A stretch of DNA of 64,000 nt from Ceratotherium simum simum (GCF_000283155.1 NW_004454178.1:7228088-7292087), one strand, 5' to 3'; shown: positions 45,290 to 56,069, counted from the stretch's first letter. Translations and numbers: made by a program. The notes: generated from the letters alone by a model not told the origin.

Positions 45290-45800
45290 GCACAGAGGGG
45301 TGATGTTTGAGCGGAACTTTTTGGAGCCCATGTGTTGGGGGGGACATGGAGGCAGAGAAAAGGCCTCCCATGGGAAAGCAGATGGCATATTCCAGCAAAG
45401 AGAAGGCAGCCAGGGTAAGTGAGGCTCAGACCTGGGAGCCAATTGAATACTTGTCCAAGGAGTTTGGCTTTTGTTTTTCACCTGTGGGCAATGGGGGAGA
45501 GCAGAGGTCTGGAGGACAAGGATGATTTGTGTTTTAGGAGGATGATTCTGACAGAACGGATGGAAAGGGTTGGAAATCAGAGAAGGAAAGCCTGGTTAGG
45601 AAGCTATTACAGTGATGTCGTCCATGAGATAAGAAATGGGTACCTGTTAAGTCCAGTGGCAGCCAGTTAAGGCCACTGCAGGAGTCCAATGGGCAGGGCT
45701 TCTGACTGATGGCAGGAGGTGGCCTTGGGGGAGAAGGAAGGGAGAGGCCAAGTTTGAAGGGAGGTTTCTAGCAAGGAAGCTGGAAGGATGGTGAGGCTGG
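45290..45800 (-). mobile_element. L2 LINE fragment
   Basis: 'gaagctattacagtgatgtc', 'tccaaggagtttggcttttg', 'aggaggatgattctgacaga' read as inverted L2 upstream of its 3' end. Confidence 0.6.
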
Positions 45801-46359
45801 TAACCGAACTAAGAACCCAGGAGGACAAGATGTGGGCGGGAGAGGCGGTGAGGAATACGGTGTGGATGCGCTCATTTGGAAAGGGGCTTGGGGAGCAGGC
45901 AGGGGGCGCATTCAGCCATGAGAGGCTCTGTTGGCCCCAGGGCTGTTGGAAGGGCACGTGGAACAGGGCCCCGAGGAGAATGCCTCACGTGGGAGGCTGG
46001 GAGAGCTGCCAGTGTGGCCGCCAGAGAGGTCAGGCAGAGAGTATTCCACTGGGAAAGAATGGTCAGTGTGTGTGTTCTGGGACTGCCCTTCCTCGTCCCT
46101 TCTCTCCTAGGAGCCAGCTCTCCCCCTCAGCCCTGCTTTCTTCAACTGACATCTTCCCCGTGGCCACTGACGAGGCCTGAGCTCTGGCTTCCCACTGGGG
46201 ATTCTCTCCACATCTTTACCCGCATGGGAGGAACCAGCTCCTGCGGGGAAACCCTGCTCTTAAGGGTGACCAACTGTGACTGAGCCAGAGCTGTGACAAG
46301 GAAGAGAGGTAGCGAGAGATAGGATCCGTGGCCTTGACGTGGATCAAGGGCTCCATTCT
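45801..46359. other. Single-copy sequence, nothing recognised
   Basis: Two overlapping plus frames (45788-46180, 45876-46283; 130 and 135 codons) in different phases have no domain; at most one could be coding and neither is supported. Confidence 0.45.
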
Positions 46360-46805
46360 GCCGAGCACTGGGCAAAGCCCCGGGGGTACAAAGATGAATG
46401 AGACCCAGTCCCTGCCCTCAAGGGCTTCAGAGACCAGCAAGAGAGAGCCACTTGCAAACACACCCTGAGACCATCAGAGTGTAGGTGTTGTAATTGGTGA
46501 CACCAGAGAAAAGGGACTCATTAACTATTTCTGGGAGCATCATGAAACACTGCCTCGAAGAAGGAACTTTTTGCACTGGGCCTGGAATGGTGAGCAGGGT
46601 TTTCTAGGCAGACAGGAGCAGAGAGTAGGGTGGGGTACAGGGGAGGGGGGGCATTGTCGGCAAAGGAAACCACACGAAGAAAGTCATGGACCAGTGGTAG
46701 TACTGGCCAGGAAGAAGATATGGTTTGGTGCAGAATATAAGGAAGCAGATGGATGGATGAGGCCGGAGATGATCTTGGACAGGTAGGTTGGGACTAAACT
46801 ATGGA
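46360..46805 (-). mobile_element. L2 LINE fragment
   Basis: Inverted L2 3' end: 'gggggtacaaagatgaatga', 'ccctgccctcaagggcttca', then 'gcctggaatggtgagcaggg'. The opposite end is indistinct. Confidence 0.7.
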
Positions 46806-46841
46806 TGACCCTGTGGCTTATGCAAGTTTGGAATATCCTTT

Positions 46842-47060
46842 CACAGCACTGTGCAACAGCATTTTCTGTGATGGTGTAAATGTTCTATATCTGCACTGTT
46901 CAATATGGCAGCCACCAGACACACATGGCTACTGAGCACTTGAAATGTGACTTGTGTGGCTAATTAATTAAATTTTTAAATTAGATTACCTTATTTATAT
47001 TTCAACTTAAATAGGCACATGTGGCTAGGGGCTACTGTATGGGACAATACATCTATAGGC
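46842..47060. mobile_element. hAT-Charlie-type MITE (MER33-like)
   Basis: 'tatctgcactgttcaatatg' 'gcagccaccagacacacatg' on one side and 'gcacatgtggctaggggcta' 'ctgtatgggacaatacat' on the other give the element's internal symmetry. Family name tentative. Confidence 0.6.
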
Positions 47061-47376
47061 AACGGAGGGCTGTTTAAATGGGGAAATAGGGGAAATAGAG
47101 ACCAGTACAGGAGTGTGGCTGATGAGGTGACAAGCAGATAACCAATAACTAGTCTTGTACAGTACATAAGGTCATTCATACAGAATATAGTCAGAACGTT
47201 TCTAAAACCAGCATTTTTTCACAATGCCCTTCTACCACAGTGACAGCTGGCAGGTACGCCTTTCTGCACTGTCATGTCTGGGAAATCATTTCCTCCTCAC
47301 AATAACTTTATGACTCGGGAAGAGATCACTTGGTCCTTCTTCAGGTGAATTGGGGTTCTGGAAGACTATGTGACCG

Positions 47377-47586
47377 TCTTTCCTTCCTTCCTTCCTCCCT
47401 CCCTCCCTTCCTTCCTTCCTCCCTCGTTCCTTGTTCCTTCCCTCCCTCCCTCCTTCCTTCATCCTTCCTTCTGTTCTTCCTTCCTTCCCTGCTTCCTTCC
47501 TTCCCTCCCTCCCTCCTTCCTTCTTTCCCTCCTTCCTTCCCTCCCTCCTTCCTTCCTTCCTTCCTTCCTTCCTTCCTTCCTCCCCT
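47377..47586. repeat. (TTCC)n polypyrimidine microsatellite
   Basis: About 210 bases of TTCC/TCCC units, almost purely pyrimidine on the plus strand with a few G interruptions. The SFLPSLPP and KEGRKEG frames on the two strands are translations of it. Confidence 0.97.
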
Positions 47587-47789
47587 TGCCCACTCTTGTT
47601 TCATTTAAAAAACTAAGCCCCCTGCACTCAGGCCCTTGGCTCAAGCTCCATTCTTGGAGAGGAAGCTCAGGTTGAGAGAGGCTTAGAAGCTCTACTCAGC
47701 TTCTGCTGGAAGGGAGAAAATAGACCTCAAAGCTGCATAGAATTTTAGCAAATTTGGACTGGAAGAATCCTGAGAGATTATATAGCATT

Positions 47790-47955
47790 GAGCACCCACT
47801 CATTTTACAGATCTGGAAATAGGCCAGAAACTTACCCAAGACCATCCCCCAACCCTACCAGCCCAGGAATAATCTGGAATTCCTGCTCTTCATGAGGTGA
47901 ACTAATCTATATAAAAGCATGGTACTTAACACAGCAGGTGCATGGTAAATGTAAA
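47790..47955 (-). mobile_element. MIR fragments
   Basis: 47790-47890 'ctcattttacagatctggaa', 'acttacccaagaccatcccc' read as inverted MIR; 47895-47955 'ggtacttaacacagcaggtg' reads as a forward MIR end. Possibly two separate insertions. Confidence 0.5.
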
Positions 47956-47968
47956 AATGAAATGAGAT

Positions 47969-47987
47969 GGGGAGGGGAGGGGAGGGG
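47969..47987 (+). repeat. (GGGGA)4 tandem, G-quadruplex motif
   Basis: Four GGGG tracts separated by single A bases. One-base loops and four-base tracts are the most stable textbook G-quadruplex arrangement. Confidence 0.93.
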
Positions 47988-48621
47988 ATAAAGGTCCTCC
48001 GTGAGAGTGTACCAACTGTTTTCTTATGTCTCTGAGGCACGACTCTGCCTTCAGGATCATGGCTGTCTCTACCTGTTGCTTCTCCTCTGGGCTCTGATTT
48101 GCACAAATGATGTCAAAAGAACTCTGTTTGATTAAAAATATCCTAAGAACGGCATCTTCTAGGAAATAGGGACCCAGTGAAAAATCTTAGGGGAAACGTT
48201 TGTTCTTCTATTTTTGTACCACAGGCAGAGAATTTGGGCAAAGGCAGCCAGTGCTCCCTGGGAATTGCTTAGACCCTTCATGGGTCAACCCAGCTCAAAT
48301 AATTTAGTTCAATTCCACAGATTTTTGTGCCAGGGACTGCCTAGGTCTGAAGAGTTCACAATAACTAATACGACTGATCCATGATCCGGGGAGCTCATGG
48401 ACCTGTGGGTCATAGAGGCAGGCCTCCTGAGAAGCGAGGCCTGGACCAAATTCTGGTCCCAATTCATCAAACCAAACTCTTGATGTGGGTACCCCAAAAC
48501 CTTTAAGAAAGTACATGAACTAGGGAGAACAGAACAAATAAATGACATGAGAGAAGGAAGAAAGTCCATATGTGTTAAATGCTTTCTCTGTATTAGGGGT
48601 TTAGTCCTCAGAACAACCTCT
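47988..48621. other. Mostly single-copy sequence
   Basis: Nothing recognised except a MIR-like patch near 48575-48620 ('ttagtcctcagaacaacctc'). Confidence 0.45.
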
Positions 48622-49366
48622 CTGCTCTCTGTTCATGATATTGATGAAATCACACTAATTGGACGTGTTAGCAGGAAGTGGTCTTACTAAGACACATGCA
48701 TGACAGGAAGTGGGAGGTAAGCTCCACAAAAATTCAAAGATCTACTAGGTTGAGTATGTTTTTAGGGGGTTCAGTGGTTTGGAGCAAACCGAAATACCCC
48801 CTCCAAGGTAAATGACAAGCCGTTGCACCTTGGACCTTCTACCTATTACCACGACATCTAGCTCACTCTGGGCTCCTCTGGCCAATGGATTGAAGGCAAA
48901 GCAAGGAGTCACTACATTGGTGGAGGTAATAGACCCTGATTGAGATGAGGAACTATGGTGGCTTCTCTACAGTGAAGGGCAGAGAGGAGTACATCTGGAA
49001 TTCATAGGATTCATTGGGCATCTCTTCATTCTTCCTTGCTCAGTGATACTAGTGAATGAGCAATTTCACCAGCCATAGCCTATCAGAGGCAAGACAACTA
49101 AAGACACAGACCCTTCTCTGGGGGGCCTGTGATGCTCCACCAGGAAAGCAATCCAGACCCATGGAAGTGATGACTGAGAGGGAGGGAATCTGGAAAGGGT
49201 GGAGGCAGGGGATGAAGAATATTAATTATGGCTTCAGGACAGCTGTAGCAGTAGGGTCTACAGCTGGTTTCACTAACCCTCTTTTAGTAAGTCTTTGGGG
49301 AGATTGTGGCTGGCCACGACTCTGAAGGAGACTCTGTGATAGATTAGACTTAAGGGAGGGAGGACA
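48622..49366 (+). mobile_element. ERVL endogenous retrovirus internal remnant
   Basis: Decayed retroviral pol DNA. 48630-48850 matches the reverse-transcriptase active-site region of ERVL pol by eye, with the YIDD-type box degraded (reads D-I-D-E-I) and the downstream 'tgtttttagggggttcagtg' segment. At about 48855 it jumps to the end of pol ('tctgggctcctctggccaat', 'ggaggtaatagaccctgatt', 'gagtacatctggaattcata', later 'ctccaccaggaaagcaatcc'), so the rest of RT, RNase H and integrase is deleted. It ends in a polypurine tract near 49352-49364. Stops and frameshifts throughout; inert. Confidence 0.8.
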
Positions 49367-49971
49367 TGAGTGGATATGAGTGGTAATAGGGGTGGACTGT
49401 ATCAGTCCCTTCTTGAACATAACTTTATTGGGCTCACTCTTGGCTCTTAGATGCACTCCTTCCAGCTACTACTGCAGTGACCACTTCCACAGAGACTTAC
49501 CCACTTCATAAAGATATAACCTGTCAATGCCTCATCTCACACCACTATTGTGTGCCTTTGCTATCTGTCCTGGGTTTCTTGATGGCACAACATGGAGCAT
49601 ACACAGGAAACCACTAGGCACTCCCATATATGCAACCTGGGAGTGCAAAGCAATTAACACCTGGGGTGGGGGCAGCCCTTAACCAATGGGGGATGGGAGC
49701 TGTTGGATTAAATGCTCCTCCCTTTTCTTCCCCCAGATGGACAATCCCAAGTTAAAATTCATAGGGTTTTTCAGGTGGACACGGGATCAAGCATGCAATT
49801 CCCTTACCAGTGGCCAATTTAATAACACGTCCTAGCATTGACTTCCTTTCTGCCCTGTTTCAATTCCCCTGTCCCTTAATCCTGATCCTGGGATCACATT
49901 CCTGAATAAATTACTCATGCATAAATCTTCTTCTAGGGCTTTGCTTTCTCTGGGCAATCCAGGCTAAGACA
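49367..49971 (+). mobile_element. ERVL 3' LTR (MLT2-type)
   Basis: Follows the polypurine tract directly. Landmarks: 'gttggattaaatgctcctcc', 'cagatggacaatcccaagtt', 'tttttcaggtggacacggga', 'cagtggccaatttaataaca', 'gatcacattcctgaataaat', ending 'ccaggctaagaca'. No 5' LTR is visible, so the provirus is 5'-truncated or rearranged. Confidence 0.82.
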
Positions 49972-50045
49972 GATTCCCAGGTTTGCTGTTTTGGAGCTGT
50001 GAGATTTTAGGTTAGTTACTTAATCTCTTTAAGTCTTGTTCCCCG
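49972..50045 (+). mobile_element. MIR fragment
   Basis: 'gattcccaggtttgctgttt', 'tagttacttaatctctttaa' are forward MIR, cut off by a C-run. Confidence 0.6.
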
Positions 50046-50048
50046 CCA

Positions 50049-50065
50049 CCCCCCCCCCCCCCCCC
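50049..50065. repeat. C17 homopolymer
   Basis: Uninterrupted run of 17 C; error-prone in sequencing, so the length may be inexact. Confidence 0.9.
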
Positions 50066-50199
50066 GGCATGAGAGAGATGCTCCCTGAAGCACTTGGAAT
50101 CATAGAATTAGAACAAAATGGGGCTCTGTTAGAAAAGAAGAGAAAGAGAAATTTTTGGTGGTAGGTGGATCAGTGAGGGTCCTGGGGGTAGGAAAGAGA

Positions 50200-50645
50200 T
50201 GGTACACTCAGAAGGAAGGGTTGAAAAGAGTTTAGCAAAGGAGCTATACAGCTTGGGTAGGGTTGAGGGAAACCAAGGAGAGATGAAGGGCACAGTTACT
50301 AGCAACAGTGGGAAGCTGTTCCCATCCCTAGGGGCGAGGTTGTCAAGTAGCTATAAGAGATAGCTGCCTGGCAGGTGCTACGGTTTTTGCTAGAAGAATT
50401 CAGCCACTCTCAAGCTCAAAACCGGCAAAGAGGGAGTCAGGGGGATAAACAGCCCAACCTTTCTTTCCTCTCACCTTCCATCTCCTACCGATACCTTCCA
50501 TTGGCTGAATCCAACCAGAAGCCAGAGGACAAGGAGGCCTGATTGATCCTGTCCGTAGAGGTCAGCCTCCTGTGGCACAGAGAAGATTGGAAGAGGGTGG
50601 AGAATGGGACTGGAGGGGCAAGTGGAGAATGTCTAGTCTGGTGGG
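50200..50645 (+). mobile_element. Unassigned repeat family A, second copy
   Basis: Shares order and wording with 31935-32960: 'gagtttagcaaaggagctat', 'ttactagcaacag', 'ccttccattggctgaatcca', 'accagaagccagaggacaag', 'gaggtcagcctcctgtggca', 'agagggtggagaatgggact'. Uninterrupted here. Confidence 0.7.
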
Positions 50646-50974
50646 AATCAAGCGTCTGTCTCAGCAACTCTATTTAAAATACATAACTATAGTACCCCAT
50701 ACAACAGGTATGGGCAAATTTGGGAACACGACCGACTCTTGATGAGCAAACCACTCAACTAGTGGGAACAGAAGTGCATCCCTGGGCCTGAGAGAGTGGC
50801 TCAGTGGCTGTGAGCAATCAATGTGCTGTGGGCTTTCCTGGGTTACTTCGCAGTGGAAATGGAGGGCATGGTAGAGTCTGTGAGTCAGTCAGCGGAGGTG
50901 GGTTAAGAGGGCTTTCCTATTTTACCTCCTCCCTTTCCTGGGGTGGATAAGAAGCAGAAGAGATTCTGTTAATT

Positions 50975-51190
50975 ACAATTTAATATTGTTTATTAAGTAC
51001 TTCCTCTGTACCTATTATTGAGAACTAGATGCTATTGGGAAAAACAGAGGAAGAATAAGATGTCGCCTCAAGTCTCCTGGAGTTTACATTCTAGGTGGGC
51101 AGATAAATTCCATAGATGAAACAGAATAATAAAAAGTAGAAAGAATTGAAATGCTAAAGTGTGGGATCCAGATGAATCACACGGAATTTG
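50975..51190 (-). mobile_element. L2 LINE 3' end
   Basis: 'aatattgtttattaagtact', 'tcctctgtacctattattga', 'ctcctggagtttacattcta' are inverted L2 terminus. Confidence 0.65.
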
Positions 51191-51664
51191 ACTAGGGAGG
51201 CCCCATATCGAATTCAGTGGTTTCTGCAGGGTGTTCAAGGGGCTCCACCTGGGTGGACCTAGGTTAAAGCCGTTATGCATGAGTTTGGAGACCAGGGTGT
51301 CTAATCGAAGTTGGGCAATGTGACTAAAGAGAATGTATCATACTGGACTTCCAATTTCCTCCCTTCTGGGTGGAGTCCTCTTGGATCTCCTTGTCTTAAC
51401 TGTGTCTATTGGAGGCTCATGTTGGGTTTCTCAGGGCCCAGACTGATGTGGGGTAAAAGACTAGAACAGGCATTGGGAATCCTTTGCTCTTTGCAGATAT
51501 TGCATGTGTCCAGGGCAGAGGAGGAAAGCCATTTGCAAGCCTGTGTGAGTGATGTCCATTCCAAGGGTGGTGGGAGTGAATAAGAGATACAGTGTCCTCA
51601 CTAGCCCTGCTCTCTCGTCACACCCAGGGTGAAGGTGAAGTGTTAAACTCATCCATTCTCCTTC
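51191..51664. other. Single-copy sequence, nothing recognised
   Basis: A 90-codon plus frame at 51311-51583 has no domain; no repeat call. Confidence 0.45.
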
Positions 51665-51759
51665 AAGGGTTAGAGAAGGGTTTCACAAAATGTGTTCGGT
51701 GGGACGTAAAGGCCCAGGATGTGATAAAAAATATTCCATGGAATAAAGGGTTCCTTTGC

Positions 51760-51947
51760 AGGGCTAGCCCAGTGGCATAGTGTTTAAGTTCACATGCTCT
51801 GCTTTGGAGGCGTGGGGTTCATGGGTTTGGATCCTGGGTGTGGACCTACACACTACTCATCAAGCCATGCTGTGGTGGCATCCCACATATAAAGTAGAGG
51901 AATATTGGCAACAGATGTTAGCTCAGGGACAATTTTCCTCACCAAAA

Positions 51948-52004
<57 letters not shown>

Positions 52005-52009
52005 ATAGT
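51760..52009 (+). mobile_element. ERE SINE with expanded AAAT tail
   Basis: Head 'agggctagcccagtggcata', B-box-like 'gtttggatcctgggt', 'catcccacatataaagtaga', one tail module ('gttagctcagggacaa'), then an (AAAT)n tail. Flanked by gttcctttgc (51750-51759) / gtttctttgc (52010-52019), one mismatch. Confidence 0.93.
51944..52006. repeat. (AAAT)n microsatellite, SINE tail
   Basis: About fifteen AAAT/AAATA units forming the 3' tail of the ERE above. Confidence 0.95.
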
Positions 52010-52139
52010 GTTTCTTTGCTGAATAAGTTTAGGAAACACTAGATTAAACAAAGTTAAATGGAACTCCTTTCTCTGAGCCTTTCATATGATTCTGTGTATT
52101 ATGACATTTCTGCAAGGGGCTAGCTATGGCATGCAATGA

Positions 52140-52240
52140 TTCCCAAACTTATTTGACCAAAGAACTCCTTTTTTATGAACACCCAAGAATATCTCTTGGA
52201 ACACTAGCATTCTGAGGAACAGTTTCAGGAATACTTAACA
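52140..52240. mobile_element. MER58-like hAT fragment
   Basis: 'ttcccaaacttatttgacca' 'aagaactcctttttt', 'atctcttggaacactagcat', 'ggaacagtttcaggaat' fit a MER58-type arrangement. Confidence 0.6.
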
Positions 52241-53614
52241 TGTGGGGAATTTGCCTCTTAAAATTTGTCCTTTTAAGAGGACCACATTTATGCTCCAGGA
52301 TTTCTGCTAATATATAGCATTTCCGATATCAGTGGGCAGTTGGGGGAATTCCCCCTGGATTTCTGGAATCTCCTCTTTCCACCATTGGGCTGTAGAGGGG
52401 GTGATGTTGAGGGAGGGCTTTAGGTGAGGGGGCAAATGGTGGAGAGAGTTGCTGGTGATGAACAGAACAAGAGAAGCCAGAGGTAGGGGATTTTGGAACC
52501 TCTTTCATAAAGGGCTAAAAGAACAAGGGGAGGGGAAATGTGGGACTTCCAAGACGGTGGGACTTGTGAGACCCTAAGGTGATGCCTCTCTTCCTTAAAA
52601 AGGCTTTCACTGCTTCAACCCTAAGCCAGCAGTGCACATTTTATGATTTTTCCCCCCCAGGGAGCAGGAGAGAAACTGAAGAGGCAAGAATCTGTTGCAT
52701 CTAGAATGTATATTTTTACCAGGGTTTCTGGTTCACAGAATTGTCTGGTAACAGTAGCTCAGGTCTCTGAGGAAGGAAAATATTTGAGATGCTGAAGAAT
52801 TTTTCTGAGATCCTTGGTGCAATTACCATGAGAAACGGACAGGAACAACTGGCTTTGGCTTAAAAATAGGAAGATTCAGAGATCACAGAAGCCCCCAAGC
52901 CTGGGTCTCTGGATTACATGTATTAAGTTGAGCCGTATAAAATTGCCCATTTTCCTATGTTAGAAATGGTTGAATATTGGCAATTTTATGTGGTTCAGCC
53001 TATAGCTGGAAAACATTTATGGGAAAGCCAGAAGGGAGAAGAGTGTGTTTGTGTGTGTGTAGGGGGAGAGGTGTTACTGGGAAGCTAGTCTTATATGTAA
53101 CAGAAATAGTCTCCCTGTTGATAAAAAGGTGGAAAAGGACCCCTGTCTTGGGCATATTCCCAAAGGATGAATAACAAGATTAGAAGTCCACGACAGGTCT
53201 GGACTCAAGGAGATAAACATGGAGGTTGTAGGGATTGGCTCTTCGGATTAGATGTGGAAAGACACTGGGCACACTGTGGGTCTCTGGGAGAGAGGCATTG
53301 GGACCTGGGTCTGATGGTGAATTAAGTCACAAGCATTAAGGGACTTAGACATGAGAAAGAGTTAAATAAAGGAGTCAATATTCGTAGGAGAAATTGAACC
53401 CAACCTTCTTCCTTACTCTTTGGCCTGTCTCTTCATTTGTCTTCCCATTACACCTGAAATCCAAAGTGGTGGATGGTAGGGTAGGACTGGGAGGGGGGTG
53501 TATAGAGAGACATGGTTAACATATGGGAGTGTGGTCAGCTCTGGGGGGTAACATTAGGGGTCTTCATCCGTATCACCTTACATAGTCTTTTTGGAGGACA
53601 TATACAGCTGTAAT
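52241..53614. other. Single-copy sequence, nothing recognised
   Basis: Includes a short TGTG-rich patch at 53044-53062. No gene, LTR or LINE call supported over 1.4 kb. Confidence 0.45.
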
Positions 53615-53825
53615 AATGATGTTTTCTAATTCCCATAATACTTTACAATTTACAAAACAGCCCTCATACATTATCTCATTTGCTTTGATTTTCAAACAAC
53701 CTGTGAAAAAGGTATTGCAATTTCCATTTTCCAGGTTAGGAGATTATGGCTCAGAGAGCAAAGTCCCCAAGGATGATAATTGGCAGAATCAGGCTCAGAC
53801 CTGTGTCTTTGGACTCCAGATGGAG
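53615..53825 (-). mobile_element. MIR SINE
   Basis: 'ctttacaatttacaaaacag', 'cattatctcatttgctttga', 'taggagattatggctcagag', 'cagacctgtgtctttggact' are inverted MIR, nearly full length. Confidence 0.85.
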
Positions 53826-54099
53826 TATTGATTTTGTTTGATCTCATGGAGGATGACCAAGGCCATCACATAACCAGGAACTCCTAAGGCAAAAGCAATT
53901 GTTCAGATATTGGTAGGGACCAGGCAGGTAATAGACATGAGCGAAGCTGGTTGGACATAGGGCAATAGGGCGTGGTGGTGCCTGGGGTTCAGGACTGCTG
54001 AGCCCATGCCCTGCTAAAGGGGGTAATCACTACCCAGCTCCAGGTGATTATTGTCAACAAGAAGTGTCAGCCTGATTTTTTTGAGAGAAGCTGGAAATT

Positions 54100-54180
54100 C
54101 AATTAAATATTTATTGAGTGCCTGCTATGCTTCAGGCACCGAGGATACAGCAGTGAATAAAATGGATAAAAAATCTCTAG
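54100..54180 (-). mobile_element. L2 LINE 3' tip
   Basis: 'aatatttattgagtgcctgc', 'caccgaggatacagcagtga' are inverted L2 terminus. Confidence 0.75.
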
Positions 54181-54229
54181 ATTTTTAGCAAACTTGTCCA
54201 ATTTTTAAGTTTTGGGAACTAGTAGAAAA

Positions 54230-54655
54230 CTAAGAAAACATTGTCCAGGCCAAACAAAACACATCTGTGGGCTCTATTTGGCCTGTAGGCTGCCAGTTTG
54301 TGACTTCAGTTCAAAGACTTTGATGGACCAAGTGTTCTCCAAAGAGGAGACTGTGTAGAATGGCCCAGTAGGGCCAGGGAAGAAATTGATAGCATTTTCA
54401 TTCATATTGGTTTTTTATCTCGTCCTTTAAAAATTCTTATTTTTGTGAATCCTGTATCATGTACATAACTGATTCATATAGAGCACATCTATGTCCTTAT
54501 AAATATTTCAGTAGATATTATTTCAATATCTCTTATTTAATAGATATCCTATTTAAATAGATATTATAATATTTCAATAGATATATAGGGGGCACATGAT
54601 TAAAGAAATTTTATTGATAGGGACATGAGTCAGGAAAGGTTCAAGACCACTGGGG
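54230..54655. mobile_element. hAT-type DNA transposon fragments
   Basis: 'ccaaacaaaacacatctgtg' 'ggctctatttggcctgtagg' (to 54310) and 'aaagaaattttattgatagg' 'gacatgagtcaggaaaggtt' to 'caagaccactgg' near 54652 are hAT-Charlie-like ends. The relation of the two pieces is unclear. Confidence 0.4.
54505..54590. repeat. Degenerate AATAGATAT tandem repeat
   Basis: Repeated, partly palindromic words around 'atttcaatagatat' give at least four imperfect units in an AT-rich stretch. Confidence 0.6.
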
Positions 54656-55499
54656 TAGTCCTTAAAAAGCAGATATTTGTACACTCCCTGCCTGAAATAA
54701 GGCTAAAGTTGTAGTCTCCAGTTTAGTGCTCAAAGGCTTCAGGGAATGTGGGAGTGGGCAGAGTATCTACAGTAAAATTGACTCAACCCAAACCATCCCT
54801 CTGTTCCCTCTGCCAGAGCACTGTCCTATGAGCAAAAACTGTGGGCACTGCTGAGAAATGGAAGAAACAACTGGGTGATGGGGCCAGGTCAGTGCAGACC
54901 AACATTTCAACCACCCTGGCCAAGGTTGTGGGGCTGTTGTGATCACGATTGTTTTTACCTCTTAGAAAATGAGACATGCATGTGAGACTATGGCTGGGTG
55001 GGAGAAGTAAAGACTGAGGGGTAATTGAATACTCACCCTTCAGTGTCAGGAAGGTTATTACAGGAAGGCAGGTGACCAGACACCCTTAATTTCCCCGAGG
55101 ACAGAACACGAAGAGGTGGATGTAAACTGCTAACAGGGAGGTTCAGGTTGCAATTACAGAAGACATTTCTGACGGCGAGCTTTGTCTTGAGTCCTATTCT
55201 GAAGCTTGTCTTGGACACCGTGCTCCCCATCTGTCAGTAGAGTGGCAACGATGTGTCCCAAAGAGAGCACTGGACAAGCAGCCAGGAACAGGTGCTCTAG
55301 TTACGCAGAGAACTTTTGGTCTCGTCGACCTTTGACAATGCCAGATTTGTCCTTCTTTGGATCTCATTTTCCTCCCTTGGATAGAGAAAGGCATGGTCTA
55401 CAGTCTCAGAGCTGCTTCCTTCCACTTCAACCCTTGGTCTCATGTGAAGAGTCTACATGCTAGAAAGTGTTTCCCTGGACGAGGGCAAGTAGTCTCTAA
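54656..55499. other. Single-copy sequence, nothing recognised
   Basis: No gene or repeat call. Short opposed frames at 55194-55463 have no domain. Confidence 0.45.
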
Positions 55500-55880
55500 C
55501 CCCGGTTAGCACACAAATCTCAAAAAGTATAATGGCTCATACACGGTAGAAGTTTATTTGTTGTTCACAAAAAGTGTAAAATGCGTTTTCCAGACTGGCG
55601 GGCCGTTTTCCTCTAAGCAGTGGTAGAGGGAGCCAGGATCTTTCCATCTTGACATTCTGCCACCTTCAATACGTGGCTCCAGGGTGGCCATGCTCATCTA
55701 CACCAAGCTGACAAGAGGGGAAAAAGCACAGACAATTGAGCCTGGGATATTTTTATGGGCCAGACTGGGAAGGGTGTGCATTAATTCTGCAAATTCTATT
55801 GCCTAGAAACCAGTCACATGGAAATGCTTAATTCCAAGGGAGCCTGGGAAATGTAGTTTAGGTGTGTGCCCAGGAAAAAG
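55500..55880 (-). mobile_element. Ancient LTR-like repeat, family uncertain
   Basis: 'agaagtttatttgttgttca', 'ccatcttgacattctgccac', 'tttttatgggccagactggg', 'agtcacatggaaatgcttaa', 'gagcctgggaaatgtagttt' are wording of a widespread mammalian LTR in reverse. Confidence 0.5.
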
Positions 55881-56069
55881 AGAAAATGGATTTGGCCAAT
55901 AGGAACCAATCTATGCCACAGAAAGGGGAGCTGAAAAGAGAAAGGATTGTATGGAGTGGAGAAGGGTAAGATGGGGGTGATGTTAATTATCTTCCTGTTT
56001 CTAAAGAGCTTGGAGCAGTCCTCAGCTTATGAAGAATGGCGGGACCTGGACTTTAAAAGATTTCCTGGC

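Larger units (their letters stand above)
51665..52055. mobile_element. hAT-type fragment split by an ERE
   Basis: 'ttcacaaaatgtgttcggtg', 'aatattccatggaataaagg' before the SINE and 'gctgaataagtttaggaaac' 'actagatt' after it resemble a MER58-like hAT element. Tentative. Confidence 0.45.

Noticed and set aside
47341..47675. Open frames rich in FLPS or KEGR on both strands
   Set aside because: Translations of the (TTCC)n microsatellite.
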